This document shows, one piece after another, positions 26,089-52,761 of a stretch of 64,000 nt of DNA (within the stretch, counting starts at the first letter, position 1; the number at the start of each line of letters is the position of its first letter). Under the pieces are notes generated by a model, which searched no databases, was not told the DNA's origin, and saw only the letters and a program-made list of their open reading frames with translations. The translations under genes were made by a program, and so were the position numbers. Source of the DNA: PALSA-505 sp036495485 (GTDB taxonomy: Bacteria > Actinomycetota > Actinomycetes > Streptosporangiales > Streptosporangiaceae); assembly GCA_036495485.1 (NCBI GenBank), contig DASXMU010000272.1:1-64000 (forward strand). Direction: 5' to 3'.

Positions 26089-26574
26089 CTACCAGTCCCA
26101 GGTCCCGACGGGAGGCCAGGGAACCGGCGGCCCGGCGCCGGGCTGGGACAACGTCATGGAGAACATCGAACCCTGCTCTACCCGCGCCCGGAGTGCGCGC
26201 CGGAAACGCTCATCGCCTGGCAACCCGGCCGCGTCGGCCGATGCCATCATCAGCTGGACGAACCGTTGACGCTGCTCCTCGGTTATGCCGAGGTTCGCGT
26301 GCGCCTCGAACAACCCCCGCACTCCGTTGTGATGAACGGAGTAGCGCTTCCCGCCGCCCATGATCTCCTCGAGGAACGCGGTGAGATGCGCGGCGTGTGC
26401 CGGTTTGCCGCGGCGGAACATCTCACCGAGCAAGTCGTCGGCGAGGGCCGAGGCGTGAAAGTGCCCGACCAGATCCTTCAGCCGGGTGCGGCCGCCAATG
26501 TGCTCCAGCATGGTCTTGCCGTTGACGCGCGTCGTGCCTTCAGGCCTCAGGCCTTCGATGTTCCCGGTGTCCAC
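26089..26574 (-). CDS. Atypical truncated (2-on-2) globin
   Basis: A 161-residue protein of the truncated-hemoglobin superfamily, opening MLEHIGGRTRLKDLVGHF about 20 residues in, with HANLGITEEQRQRF in the F-helix region supplying the proximal His, and a C-terminal tail ending PPVGTWDW. The B10 region reads GHFHAS where group II globins usually have a Tyr, and the G8 Trp position is Phe, so oxygen binding should differ from standard group II members. The start is a GTG at 26574; an ATG at 26511 is possible. It is divergent from the P450 gene across a putative operator. An oxygen, NO or sulfide-related role in a sulfur-installing pathway is possible but unproved. Confidence 0.7.
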   Translation of the reverse strand: MDTGNIEGLRPEGTTRVNGKTMLEHIGGRTRLKDLVGHFHASALADDLLGEMFRRGKPAHAAHLTAFLEEIMGGGKRYSVHHNGVRGLFEAHANLGITEEQRQRFVQLMMASADAAGLPGDERFRRALRARVEQGSMFSMTLSQPGAGPPVPWPPVGTWDW

Positions 26575-26649
26575 GACCGCCGCTCCACGCTGAGAGAAAC
26601 CCGCTTAGCGTTCCGGTCCTGGATGAAATCACAGGCGACTAGCGCCCCC

Positions 26650-26665
26650 TGTGCACTATTGAGCG
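26650..26665. promoter_or_regulatory. 16-bp partial palindrome, putative Crp/Fnr operator (site 4)
   Basis: TGTGCACTATTGAGCG in the globin/P450 divergent region. The right half GAGCG matches sites 2 to the base, the left half TGTGC is degenerate. It ends 34 bp before the P450 start. This is the weakest of the six sites. Confidence 0.4.
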
Positions 26666-26698
26666 GGCCGGCGGGCGAATACTCCGCACAGTCGCAGC

Positions 26699-27910
26699 AT
26701 GACGGAGACGATTCCCAGCGCGTACATCACCGAGTTCCCCGCAGCCAGATCCAGCCCTTTCCACCCGCCCCGGGCGTACCTGAGGCTGCAGCGGGAGCAG
26801 TCAGTCCACCGGGTGACCCTGCCCAGCGGTCTCCAGGCGGTGCTGATCACGCGCCACGAGGACGTCCGGGCGTTGCTCGACGACGAGCGGATGAGCGCCG
26901 ACGAAACCGTTCCCGGCTATCCATTCCTCTATGCGGGTGCCTTCGAGTCACCGCTCAGGGGAACCTTCATGCGCTCCGACGGAGAGGCTCATTACCGCGT
27001 CCGGCGCATGCTGAGCAAGGACTTCACGCAGCGCCGTGCCGCGGCGCTGGGCCCGGAAGTCCAGGCCATCGTCACTGGGTGCCTGGACGCGATGGAACGG
27101 AACGGGCCGCCCGCCGACATAGTCCGGGATCTTGCCTTCCCCGTGCCGTCGCGCACCATCTGCCACATTCTGGGCGTGCCGTACGAGGACCGCGAGGTCT
27201 TCGAGGCGAACACACGCGCCATGATCAACACATCGAGCACCAAAGAGCAGGTGCAAGGGGCCATGGGGGCGATCCTCGGGTATCTCGACCAGCTCATCTC
27301 CAGGAAGGAGGCCAAGCCCGCCGATGACATGATCAGCAGGCTCATCGAGGAGGAGCTCAAGCCCGGCAACCTCGGCCGCCAGGAGCTGGTTACCATCTCG
27401 CTGATCCTGCTCGTGGGGGGGCATGAAACGACGGCCACGATGATCGGGCTCGGCACATTCGCGCTGCTCGAGCATCCTGACCAGCTCGACGAGCTACGCC
27501 GCAGTCCGGACCTGTGGCCGGGCGCGATCGACGAGCTGCTGCGCCACCAGACGATCGTGCAGAACCCCATCCAGCGGGTGGCGCTAGCCGACATCGAGGT
27601 CGGCGGTGAGGTGATCCGCGCAGGTGAAGGGGTCCTCCTGGTGCTCGAGGCAGCCAACCGGGACCCAGCGGCGTTCGACGACCCGGACCGCCTGGACGTG
27701 CACCGTAACGCCCGCCACCATGTGGCGTTCAGCTTCGGTGCCCACCAGTGCCTGGGACATGCGCTGGCGCGCATCGAGCTGCAGACCGTGTTCCGGAGCC
27801 TGTTCGGGAACTTCCCGGCGCTGCACCTTGCGGTCACCCCCCAGGAGGTGCCGCTACGGCCGTCAACCGTCGGCTTGTTCGGTGTGGACTCACTGCCGGT
27901 GACGTGGTGA
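26699..27910 (+). CDS. Cytochrome P450 (CYP105-like)
   Basis: A 403-residue soluble bacterial P450. The I-helix oxygen-binding motif is LVGGHETTATM, the K-helix ExxR is ELLR in AIDELLRHQ, and the heme loop FSFGAHQCLGHALAR supplies the Cys ligand. Length and motifs fit CYP105-type enzymes that hydroxylate or epoxidise macrolides in Streptomyces. The ferredoxin gene 9 bp downstream should be its electron donor; no dedicated reductase is present. Leinamycin tailoring also relies on P450s, so hydroxylation of the macrocycle is the likely task. Substrate position cannot be told. Confidence 0.92.
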   Translation: MTETIPSAYITEFPAARSSPFHPPRAYLRLQREQSVHRVTLPSGLQAVLITRHEDVRALLDDERMSADETVPGYPFLYAGAFESPLRGTFMRSDGEAHYRVRRMLSKDFTQRRAAALGPEVQAIVTGCLDAMERNGPPADIVRDLAFPVPSRTICHILGVPYEDREVFEANTRAMINTSSTKEQVQGAMGAILGYLDQLISRKEAKPADDMISRLIEEELKPGNLGRQELVTISLILLVGGHETTATMIGLGTFALLEHPDQLDELRRSPDLWPGAIDELLRHQTIVQNPIQRVALADIEVGGEVIRAGEGVLLVLEAANRDPAAFDDPDRLDVHRNARHHVAFSFGAHQCLGHALARIELQTVFRSLFGNFPALHLAVTPQEVPLRPSTVGLFGVDSLPVTW

Positions 27911-27919
27911 GGGGACGGC

Positions 27920-28117
27920 ATGCGGATCATCGTGGACGGGAAGCGCTGCTGCGGGGCGGGGAACTGCGCTGCCATCGCCCCCGAGGTTTTCGATCAGTCT
28001 CCCGATGACGGTGTGGTGATTTTGCTGCGGGAGACACCACCGCCGGCCTTCATCCCGCTCGTGGCGGAAGCGGCGGACCTCTGCCCGGTGGCAGCGATCA
28101 AGCTGATCGAGCCCTGA
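27920..28117 (+). CDS. 3Fe-4S/4Fe-4S ferredoxin
   Basis: A 65-residue ferredoxin with CCGAGNC near residues 10-16 and a C-terminal CPVAAI. The spacing, with one cluster position filled by a non-Cys residue, matches the 3Fe-4S ferredoxins next to CYP105 genes. It follows the P450 by 9 bp and precedes synthase 2 by 16 bp, so P450, ferredoxin and synthase 2 are probably one transcript. Confidence 0.93.
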   Translation: MRIIVDGKRCCGAGNCAAIAPEVFDQSPDDGVVILLRETPPPAFIPLVAEAADLCPVAAIKLIEP

Positions 28118-28133
28118 GGGGGGACATATTTCC

Positions 28134-47543
<19,410 letters not shown>

Positions 47544-47560
47544 CAGCGCTTGGCCGCGCG

Positions 47561-48433
47561 CTAGGCCCGGTCGGCCAGGGACGCGCAGAAGAATGCGATG
47601 GCAGGGTTACCGGCTCCGGCGGACTCCCGGTAGTGCTGGAAGCGCGTTGCATGCACTTTGTGCACAAAGTTCCAGGTAATCGACACGCTGTCAGCTAGCG
47701 CGATGGCGGTGTGGTACCACCCGGCGGGGATGAACACCGCGTCTCCCGGGCGCAGGACCTCGTCGAAGCCGGGTTTTGCATCGCGCCAGCACGGGAAGGC
47801 GCCGTCGTCCGGGTCGTCGAGGTCGACGACGGCCTCTCCCGCGGTCAGGAACTCCCCAGCCTCAGGCGGAAACATGATCACACGCTTGTCCCCGGTCGCC
47901 TGGCACAGGCAGGCGTCGCTCTGCCATGGATCCGCGTGCAGGCGGGTACGGCCGCCCCGGCCGCAGACGAACAGCCCCTTGGCCGGGAATGGGCTGTGCG
48001 CGGCGTCCACCCTGCCACGGGTAAGCGGAAACAGGTAGCCCGACGTCGGCAGCCACTCTGGCATCGCCCAGTCCCGCTCGAGCTGAGCGAACGCCGGGTC
48101 GGCCCACGGCAAGCGGTCCGGGCTCTGCCGCGCGAACCAGCGCAGATAGGGCGGAACTCCAGCGACGGCGCCGCCGGTGTAGCGGGCGACGTAATCGCCG
48201 AACGTCGACAGTCCTTGCAGGGAAAACAGCGTGTCGTACAGCGGCACGCGGTAATGGCCGAACCGCCGGGTCAGTGCCGGGAGCTCCCAGGGGGGTGGCC
48301 ATGCCCAGCCGGCCAGCGCGCCCCGGGCGAGCACCGGCCGCCCTGGAATCAGGAAGTCGTGAGCAAACACGTCGGCCGTGAGAGTTCCTGTGCTCGTCAC
48401 AGTCGAAACGCTATGGCGCCGTCCGCGCTTCAC
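47561..48433 (-). CDS. JmjC/cupin-8-like putative Fe(II)/2OG oxygenase
   Basis: About 290 residues with a cupin/JmjC core. HADPWQSDACLCQ supplies a His-x-Asp pair and, about 90 residues on, PAGWYHTAIALADS supplies the distal His, the 2-His-1-carboxylate set of iron oxygenases. The N-terminal part (AHDFLIPGRPVLARGAL) matches the cupin-8 family entry. The open frame continues to 48682, overlapping the divergent DUF6157 gene, so an internal start is needed; GTG at 48433 or 48400 are the choices, neither with a strong ribosome site. It faces synthase 2 tail-to-tail with 17 bp between. A hydroxylation of the carrier-bound or free product is a reasonable guess. Confidence 0.75.
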   Translation of the reverse strand: MKRGRRHSVSTVTSTGTLTADVFAHDFLIPGRPVLARGALAGWAWPPPWELPALTRRFGHYRVPLYDTLFSLQGLSTFGDYVARYTGGAVAGVPPYLRWFARQSPDRLPWADPAFAQLERDWAMPEWLPTSGYLFPLTRGRVDAAHSPFPAKGLFVCGRGGRTRLHADPWQSDACLCQATGDKRVIMFPPEAGEFLTAGEAVVDLDDPDDGAFPCWRDAKPGFDEVLRPGDAVFIPAGWYHTAIALADSVSITWNFVHKVHATRFQHYRESAGAGNPAIAFFCASLADRA

Positions 48434-48434
48434 C

Positions 48435-48450
48435 TGCTCAAAGTTGATCC
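48435..48450. promoter_or_regulatory. 16-bp palindrome, putative Crp/Fnr operator (site 5)
   Basis: TGCTCAAAGTTGATCC, directly upstream of the cupin gene start candidates and 80 bp upstream of the DUF6157 start. Its centre is about 63 bp upstream of the transcript start predicted from the TAGAAT box, the place used by Crp-type activators at class I promoters. Confidence 0.55.
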
Positions 48451-48493
48451 CAATCTCTTGCTGCCCGTCCGTACGTTGCCAGCAAGCCCCGGC

Positions 48494-48499
48494 TAGAAT
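48494..48499 (+). promoter_or_regulatory. Putative -10 box for DUF6157 gene
   Basis: TAGAAT, 30 bp upstream of the GTG at 48530. No good -35 hexamer sits 17 bp upstream, which would fit an activator-dependent promoter. Confidence 0.35.
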
Positions 48500-48529
48500 T
48501 GGCAAGTAGCCCTCAGGGGAGGTTGCTCC

Positions 48530-48949
48530 GTGGCCCACGACCACAACTACTACCAGACGCTCATTGCGGTAGCCGACGACTGTCCCGTCAGCAGCAGCGA
48601 AGTACCGGAGGAACGCGGCGGGAAGAAAAAGAGCGTGGCGAGGATTCACTACGAGATGCTCGCCGGCAAGCCGTATGTGCACACCCAGGAAGACGTCCTG
48701 TTTACCACGTGGCTCACGCGTCAGGAGATGCCTGAGAAATCAGCGGCGGAAGTTGCCCAGCTCCGCAGCGAGTTCTTCGCGAAGCCCAAGCCGTGCCTGC
48801 GTACTTCCCCGCTGGCGAAGAGGTATGGCTGGGGGTTCGCCTTCGACGAGACAGGCCACGTCGCGCTATGCCCGATGGAGTCGAAGGAGTACGGCAACCT
48901 CCTCCACCGTGACGGGGTGAAGGTGCTCAAAGCCATGAAGTCGAGCTGA
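48530..48949 (+). CDS. DUF6157 family protein
   Basis: A 139-residue soluble protein with the features of DUF6157: NYYQTLIAVADDCPV near the N terminus, IHYEMLAGKPY, and a C-terminal LRTSPLAKRYGWG followed by ESKEYGNLL. The function of the family is unknown. The GTG start has GGAGG eight bases upstream. It lies between the cupin gene, with which it shares a divergent promoter region holding site 5, and the converging AT-ER gene 14 bp downstream, and so appears to be part of the cluster regulon. Confidence 0.85.
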   Translation: MAHDHNYYQTLIAVADDCPVSSSEVPEERGGKKKSVARIHYEMLAGKPYVHTQEDVLFTTWLTRQEMPEKSAAEVAQLRSEFFAKPKPCLRTSPLAKRYGWGFAFDETGHVALCPMESKEYGNLLHRDGVKVLKAMKSS

Positions 48950-48963
48950 CCCTGCCTGCTGGC

Positions 48964-51285
48964 TCAAGCCTGGCACCGCGCCGGCGCGGCCGACTCCAGC
49001 ACCCCGGCGGCACCAGCCATCAGCTTCTCGGCGATCACCTCTACATGCCGGTTCCGCCAGTCGGCAAGTTCGCTACCGGCCACGAAGCGGTTGAATGCTC
49101 CCATTGCTGGGCCGCAATGTACCTGAAAGTTCACTTTGTCCTCGGCGTGGCCGTCAAGCGCGGCAAGCGTGGTGTGCGCGAAGTACCATTGGAAGACGAG
49201 CGCCATCTTATGCTTTGGGTTCGCCTCGGCTTTCTCGATTTCTTCGGGGCGTCCTTTTGCGAGGTGATGCCGCTTCGTCTCGCTCCACACTTCGTCGATT
49301 GTTCGTTTGAAGTAGCTTCGCTCGATCACGGCACGGGTGTAAGCGTCGATCTCAGTCAGCGATTCGTGCTGCCGGTACAGCCGGTACAATTTGTTCGCCC
49401 GTCCCGCGAACAATGTTCCCTTGCGTACAACCTGGACCTCGGCGCCGAGCCCGAACATGTCCCCAGCCGGCGCATAGGCGGTGTCATGTACGTCGAGCCC
49501 AGCGAGCATCTCCTTAACCAGCGCCGACGTTCCGGCCTCAGGGGAGCACTGGTTGACCGAGCCGGTCAGCACGAAATCGGCGCCGAGCACGAACGCGGCA
49601 GCGACTGCCTCCGGCGAGCCAAGGCCGCCCGAGGCGCCGATGCGTATCCGGCGCCGGTAGCCAAAGCGGCTCACGACGTCATCGCGCAGCCTCGTGATCG
49701 CCGGGATCAGGGCCAGCGAGACGCCTCCATCGGTGTGGCCGGCGGAGTCGGCTTCAACACACACGTCCTCGCCCACAGGGAGCTCTCGGGCCACCGCCGC
49801 CTCAACGGGCGTCAGCGAGCCCTCGCGTTCGAGCTCGTCCACGATGGCCGCGGGTGGAGGGCTCATGAACGCGTCAGCGATTTCAAACCGCGACGCTTTC
49901 GCCAGTACATGCCGGGGCGCGACCGGGCAACCCCTCGCATCGCGCCGCGCGCCGGCGAACCGGAAGCGCACTAGCGCGGGAGTGATCTGCGTGTACGCGG
50001 CAGCCTCGACAAAGCGCACATCGTGGCGCACGTACAGTTCCGCAGTCGCTCGTTCAAGCGCGGGCTCGTGAAGGCTATACAACAGGTTCATCCCAAAGTT
50101 CGCCCGCTGGCCCAGCGCGGACTTGATCTTGACAATCGCCTGCCCGACAGCTTCGAGCGGCAGGCCACCCGCGCCAAAGAAGCCCATGAGGCCGGCTTCG
50201 CCCATCCGGATCACGAGCTCGGCTGAGGAGATGCCGTGATACATCGAGCCGGCCAGGTAGGCGTATCTGAGGCCGTAGTCGCGCCGGAACTCCGCGGATC
50301 CAAGGCCCGCAGCGGCGTCGCGGCTGCCGTTCGCCTCTTCGGCCAGGGAACCGGCAGGTGCCAGCGCAGGCTCCCCTGGCCGGATCCGCGGCACCGTCGC
50401 GGGCGGCCGGTGCCAGGTGGCTGTGGGCACCGCTGTGCGGGCGGAGTGCTCAGCGGCACAGGCTCTCCACAGGTCAGTCAAGACGGAGCCGGGCCCGACC
50501 TCTACCGCATCACGCACTCCCGCGTCGATGAGCATGTTCATGCTCTCCTGCCAGCGCACCGGGCTGTAGATCTGACGGACGAGCAGGTCGGCGATCCCGT
50601 CGGGGGGGTAGGGACGCGCGGTCACATTCGAGACGACCGCAATGCGCGGAGGCTCAAACCGCACATCCCCGAGCGCTTCGCCGAACGCCTGGGCGGCTTC
50701 CCTCATGTGGCGAGAATGAAACGCGGCACTGACGTTGAGCGGGCAGTACCGGCCCCCGGCGTCGCGCACGGCTGTCGCTATCGCGGCAAGACAGTCGTGC
50801 GGCCCGGACAGCACGACCTGGGTGGCCGAGTTGTAGTTGGCGACGTCGAGCCCCGCCACCCCGGAACGAGCGACCAGTGCTGTCACCTTGCCGGGATCGA
50901 GACCGACGACGGCAGCCATCCCGCCGCCGACGATGCGTCCCATCAGTTCGCCGCGTCGCCGCACGATCCCAAGTCCGGTCTCGAAGTCGAAACACCCGGC
51001 CGCCCACAGTGCGTTGACCTCGCCGAGGCTGTGGCCGGCCAGGAACGACGGCTCAGCCTCCATCTCGGCACGGGCCAGATGGCTGAGCGCGTTGACGACG
51101 AAGAGCACAGGCTGGACGTGCTGGGTCTGGCGAAGTCGTCCCGAGGTGTCCTCTTGGCACGCCTCGGCCACTGAGTATCCAAGAATGCGTTCGGCCACCC
51201 GGCAATGCTCGGGGAACCGCGAGAACAACTCGGCCCCGATGCCCTTGCGCTGCGCGCCTTGCCCGGGGAATAGCCATGCCTGCAT
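48964..51285 (-). CDS. Trans-acting AT-ER didomain (LnmG/PfaD type)
   Basis: A 773-residue fusion. Residues 1-290 are a malonyl-type acyltransferase: FPGQGAQ, GHSLGEVNAL with the catalytic Ser and AAFHSRHM, whose AFHS motif marks malonyl specificity. From about residue 325 a flavin-dependent enoyl reductase of the PfaD/2-nitropropane dioxygenase type follows (MGFFGAGGLPL, IGASGGLGSPEAV, GADFVLTGSVNQ). Because no synthase module has an AT, this protein should load every extension ACP and the donor ACP with malonyl. The same fusion (LnmG) serves leinamycin. The ER substrate is unclear, as no module must be fully reduced. ATG at 51285 follows the regulator gene by 27 bp, so both are probably one operon. 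Confidence 0.93.
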   Translation of the reverse strand: MQAWLFPGQGAQRKGIGAELFSRFPEHCRVAERILGYSVAEACQEDTSGRLRQTQHVQPVLFVVNALSHLARAEMEAEPSFLAGHSLGEVNALWAAGCFDFETGLGIVRRRGELMGRIVGGGMAAVVGLDPGKVTALVARSGVAGLDVANYNSATQVVLSGPHDCLAAIATAVRDAGGRYCPLNVSAAFHSRHMREAAQAFGEALGDVRFEPPRIAVVSNVTARPYPPDGIADLLVRQIYSPVRWQESMNMLIDAGVRDAVEVGPGSVLTDLWRACAAEHSARTAVPTATWHRPPATVPRIRPGEPALAPAGSLAEEANGSRDAAAGLGSAEFRRDYGLRYAYLAGSMYHGISSAELVIRMGEAGLMGFFGAGGLPLEAVGQAIVKIKSALGQRANFGMNLLYSLHEPALERATAELYVRHDVRFVEAAAYTQITPALVRFRFAGARRDARGCPVAPRHVLAKASRFEIADAFMSPPPAAIVDELEREGSLTPVEAAVARELPVGEDVCVEADSAGHTDGGVSLALIPAITRLRDDVVSRFGYRRRIRIGASGGLGSPEAVAAAFVLGADFVLTGSVNQCSPEAGTSALVKEMLAGLDVHDTAYAPAGDMFGLGAEVQVVRKGTLFAGRANKLYRLYRQHESLTEIDAYTRAVIERSYFKRTIDEVWSETKRHHLAKGRPEEIEKAEANPKHKMALVFQWYFAHTTLAALDGHAEDKVNFQVHCGPAMGAFNRFVAGSELADWRNRHVEVIAEKLMAGAAGVLESAAPARCQA

Positions 51286-51312
51286 CAATGCATCAACAAC
51301 TGTCTCGGCTTA

Positions 51313-52050
51313 TCAGGGGCAGGTTAAGAGGTAGTCGAGAAGACGGCCCTCGTCGATCACGAGAACGCTTGACCGTTTCTCGATGATCTTTTTACCTTCG
51401 AAACACTTGAGGAAGTAGCCGATGCGCGAACGTGTCGTTCCCACCATTTGCGCAAGTTCGTCTTGCGTCATCTTGCAGTTGATGCGAAGTCCGTTCTCGG
51501 CCTGGACGCCGAACTTGCGCGCAAGACGCAGCAGGGTCGTAGCGAGACGATGTTCGCTATCGAGCGTGACAAAATATGTCAGCGCCTCCTGCTGTTCGGC
51601 TATGCGGCTGGTGAGATAATCGTGCCACGCAGCGCGGAGCCCGAGGTCCGCCAGAATCTGATGGAACTGGTCGTGTGCGATCACCCTGATTTGGGTCGGC
51701 GTCTTTGTCATGACCGTCTCGGTGCGCTGGCCGGTGAGGAAGCCGGATACTCCTAACAGGTCTGCCGGGCCGCTAATCGCAAGCAGGCATGGCTTCCCCT
51801 CCCACGACCACGTCAGGCTCTTAACCCAGCCACGCTGTACTAGGTAGAGCCAATCGCCGGTATCTCCCCAGCTGTACAGGTGTACGTACGGCGCCAGCTT
51901 CCTGATGGGTGCGTGAAAGTTGCCCTCGTCGATTCTGCTGAGGAGCATCTTTCCCAGCTTCTGGTCCCCCATATCGGGTCCGCCCATGTCCCCGTCCGCG
52001 TAAGCCAATCTGCAGAACATTGCTGAACTTCGGCTCGACGTGGCATGCAT
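51313..52050 (-). CDS. Crp/Fnr-family transcriptional regulator (LnmO-like)
   Basis: A 245-residue regulator with an N-terminal cyclic-nucleotide-binding-type beta-barrel (residues 35-145, VHLYSWGDTGDWLYLVQRG) and a C-terminal winged helix with MTQDELAQMVGTTRSRIGYFL as recognition region. Residues needed to bind cAMP are not obvious. ATG at 52050 is chosen for the GGGAGGGG just upstream. It heads an operon with AT-ER. The leinamycin cluster has a Crp-type activator (LnmO) at the same functional position. A TTA codon lies at 51325-51327, three codons before the end. It is the only regulator in the window, so it is the best candidate for binding the six palindromes, one of which is 91 bp upstream of its own start. 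Confidence 0.88.
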   Translation of the reverse strand: MHATSSRSSAMFCRLAYADGDMGGPDMGDQKLGKMLLSRIDEGNFHAPIRKLAPYVHLYSWGDTGDWLYLVQRGWVKSLTWSWEGKPCLLAISGPADLLGVSGFLTGQRTETVMTKTPTQIRVIAHDQFHQILADLGLRAAWHDYLTSRIAEQQEALTYFVTLDSEHRLATTLLRLARKFGVQAENGLRINCKMTQDELAQMVGTTRSRIGYFLKCFEGKKIIEKRSSVLVIDEGRLLDYLLTCP

Positions 52051-52140
52051 AGCCCCTCCCTGACGCATCTCTACGGAGCCGTACCTGCCTGATCTCCAGC
52101 GCCCTCCGGCTCAGACTGAGCTAGAACCCCTGTCCTTCAC

Positions 52141-52156
52141 TGCTCAAGAGTGACCA
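52141..52156. promoter_or_regulatory. 16-bp palindrome, putative autoregulatory operator (site 6)
   Basis: TGCTCAAGAGTGACCA, 91 bp upstream of the regulator start. It keeps TGCTCAA on the left and GA.CCA on the right. Confidence 0.5.
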
Positions 52157-52403
52157 GATACCTATGCTGGAGTGCACTTCGCTCTCAGCTGGGTAGCTCA
52201 TTTGGGTATGTGACTGGACGAAATCGGCTACCCCAAGCGTCCGGTACGAGTAGCCAGCTGGGTGTCTCGGGTAATGGGACATAGAAGACCCCCGTGTATC
52301 GCTGCTGCGGTCTGCCGCTTGCCTTCCTCCGGGCCGGCAGCCAACCACCGTGGTGATGCTTCGTTCGCCACAGCTCGTGTGGAGTACTGCTACAGACTTT
52401 CAG

Positions 52404-52419
52404 AGTGACCGAGATCACA
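52404..52419. promoter_or_regulatory. Classical CRP-like box
   Basis: AGTGACCGAGATCACA matches TGTGA-N6-TCACA at nine of ten fixed positions. It differs from the six-site family, so it could be bound by the host's global Crp. It is about 355 bp upstream of both flanking genes. Confidence 0.4.
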
Positions 52420-52489
52420 CAACACGATGAGCACCCTGACCGCACGGCAGGCCCGCGGGTCGCCGAACAGCAAAGACGATAAATCCGAG

Positions 52490-52506
52490 TGAAATACACA
52501 ATTTCA
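52490..52506. promoter_or_regulatory. Inverted repeat TGAAAT-N5-ATTTCA
   Basis: Perfect 6-bp arms in the AT-rich stretch 256 bp upstream of the exported repeat protein. Possible regulator site; no regulator can be named. Confidence 0.3.
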
Positions 52507-52761
52507 CAATAGTTTAGTCATGTATCACAAATCACTGCAGCCCCAACCATCTCACCAGCCTCTATGCTTTTTCTGCCTATATTGCAGGGATTCGGTTAGT
52601 ATTTTTCATTAACTTTCGATGTTTTCCGCTGCGGTATGGGCTTCGGGCTCTTGCCGTCGCTACGGAGACCGGTGTACTGTCAAGCCGAATTTGCAGGGGG
52701 CGTTCGTGGGCCTATAGGCGGGCTGCGGGGGCTGTGGCGAGCCGGCCGAGGAGGTCGCCAA

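Larger units (their letters stand above)
52157..52761. other. Intergenic region, partly AT-rich, right border of cluster
   Basis: About 600 bp with no convincing gene. 52480-52625 is strikingly AT-rich for this genome. It holds two other palindromes listed separately. It probably contains the promoters of the regulator operon and of the exported repeat protein. Short minus-strand frames here lack ribosome sites and coding bias. Confidence 0.5.

Noticed and set aside
48388..48402. CTGTG-N5-CACAG palindrome
   Set aside because: It lies inside or at the edge of the cupin coding region and does not fit the six-site family; probably chance.
50728..50745. TTGAGCGGGCAG half-site resembling the operator family
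   Set aside because: It is inside the AT coding sequence and lacks the left half.
52121..52499. Small minus-strand frames upstream of the regulator
   Set aside because: No ribosome sites, no coding bias, and they overlap the palindromes of the regulatory region.
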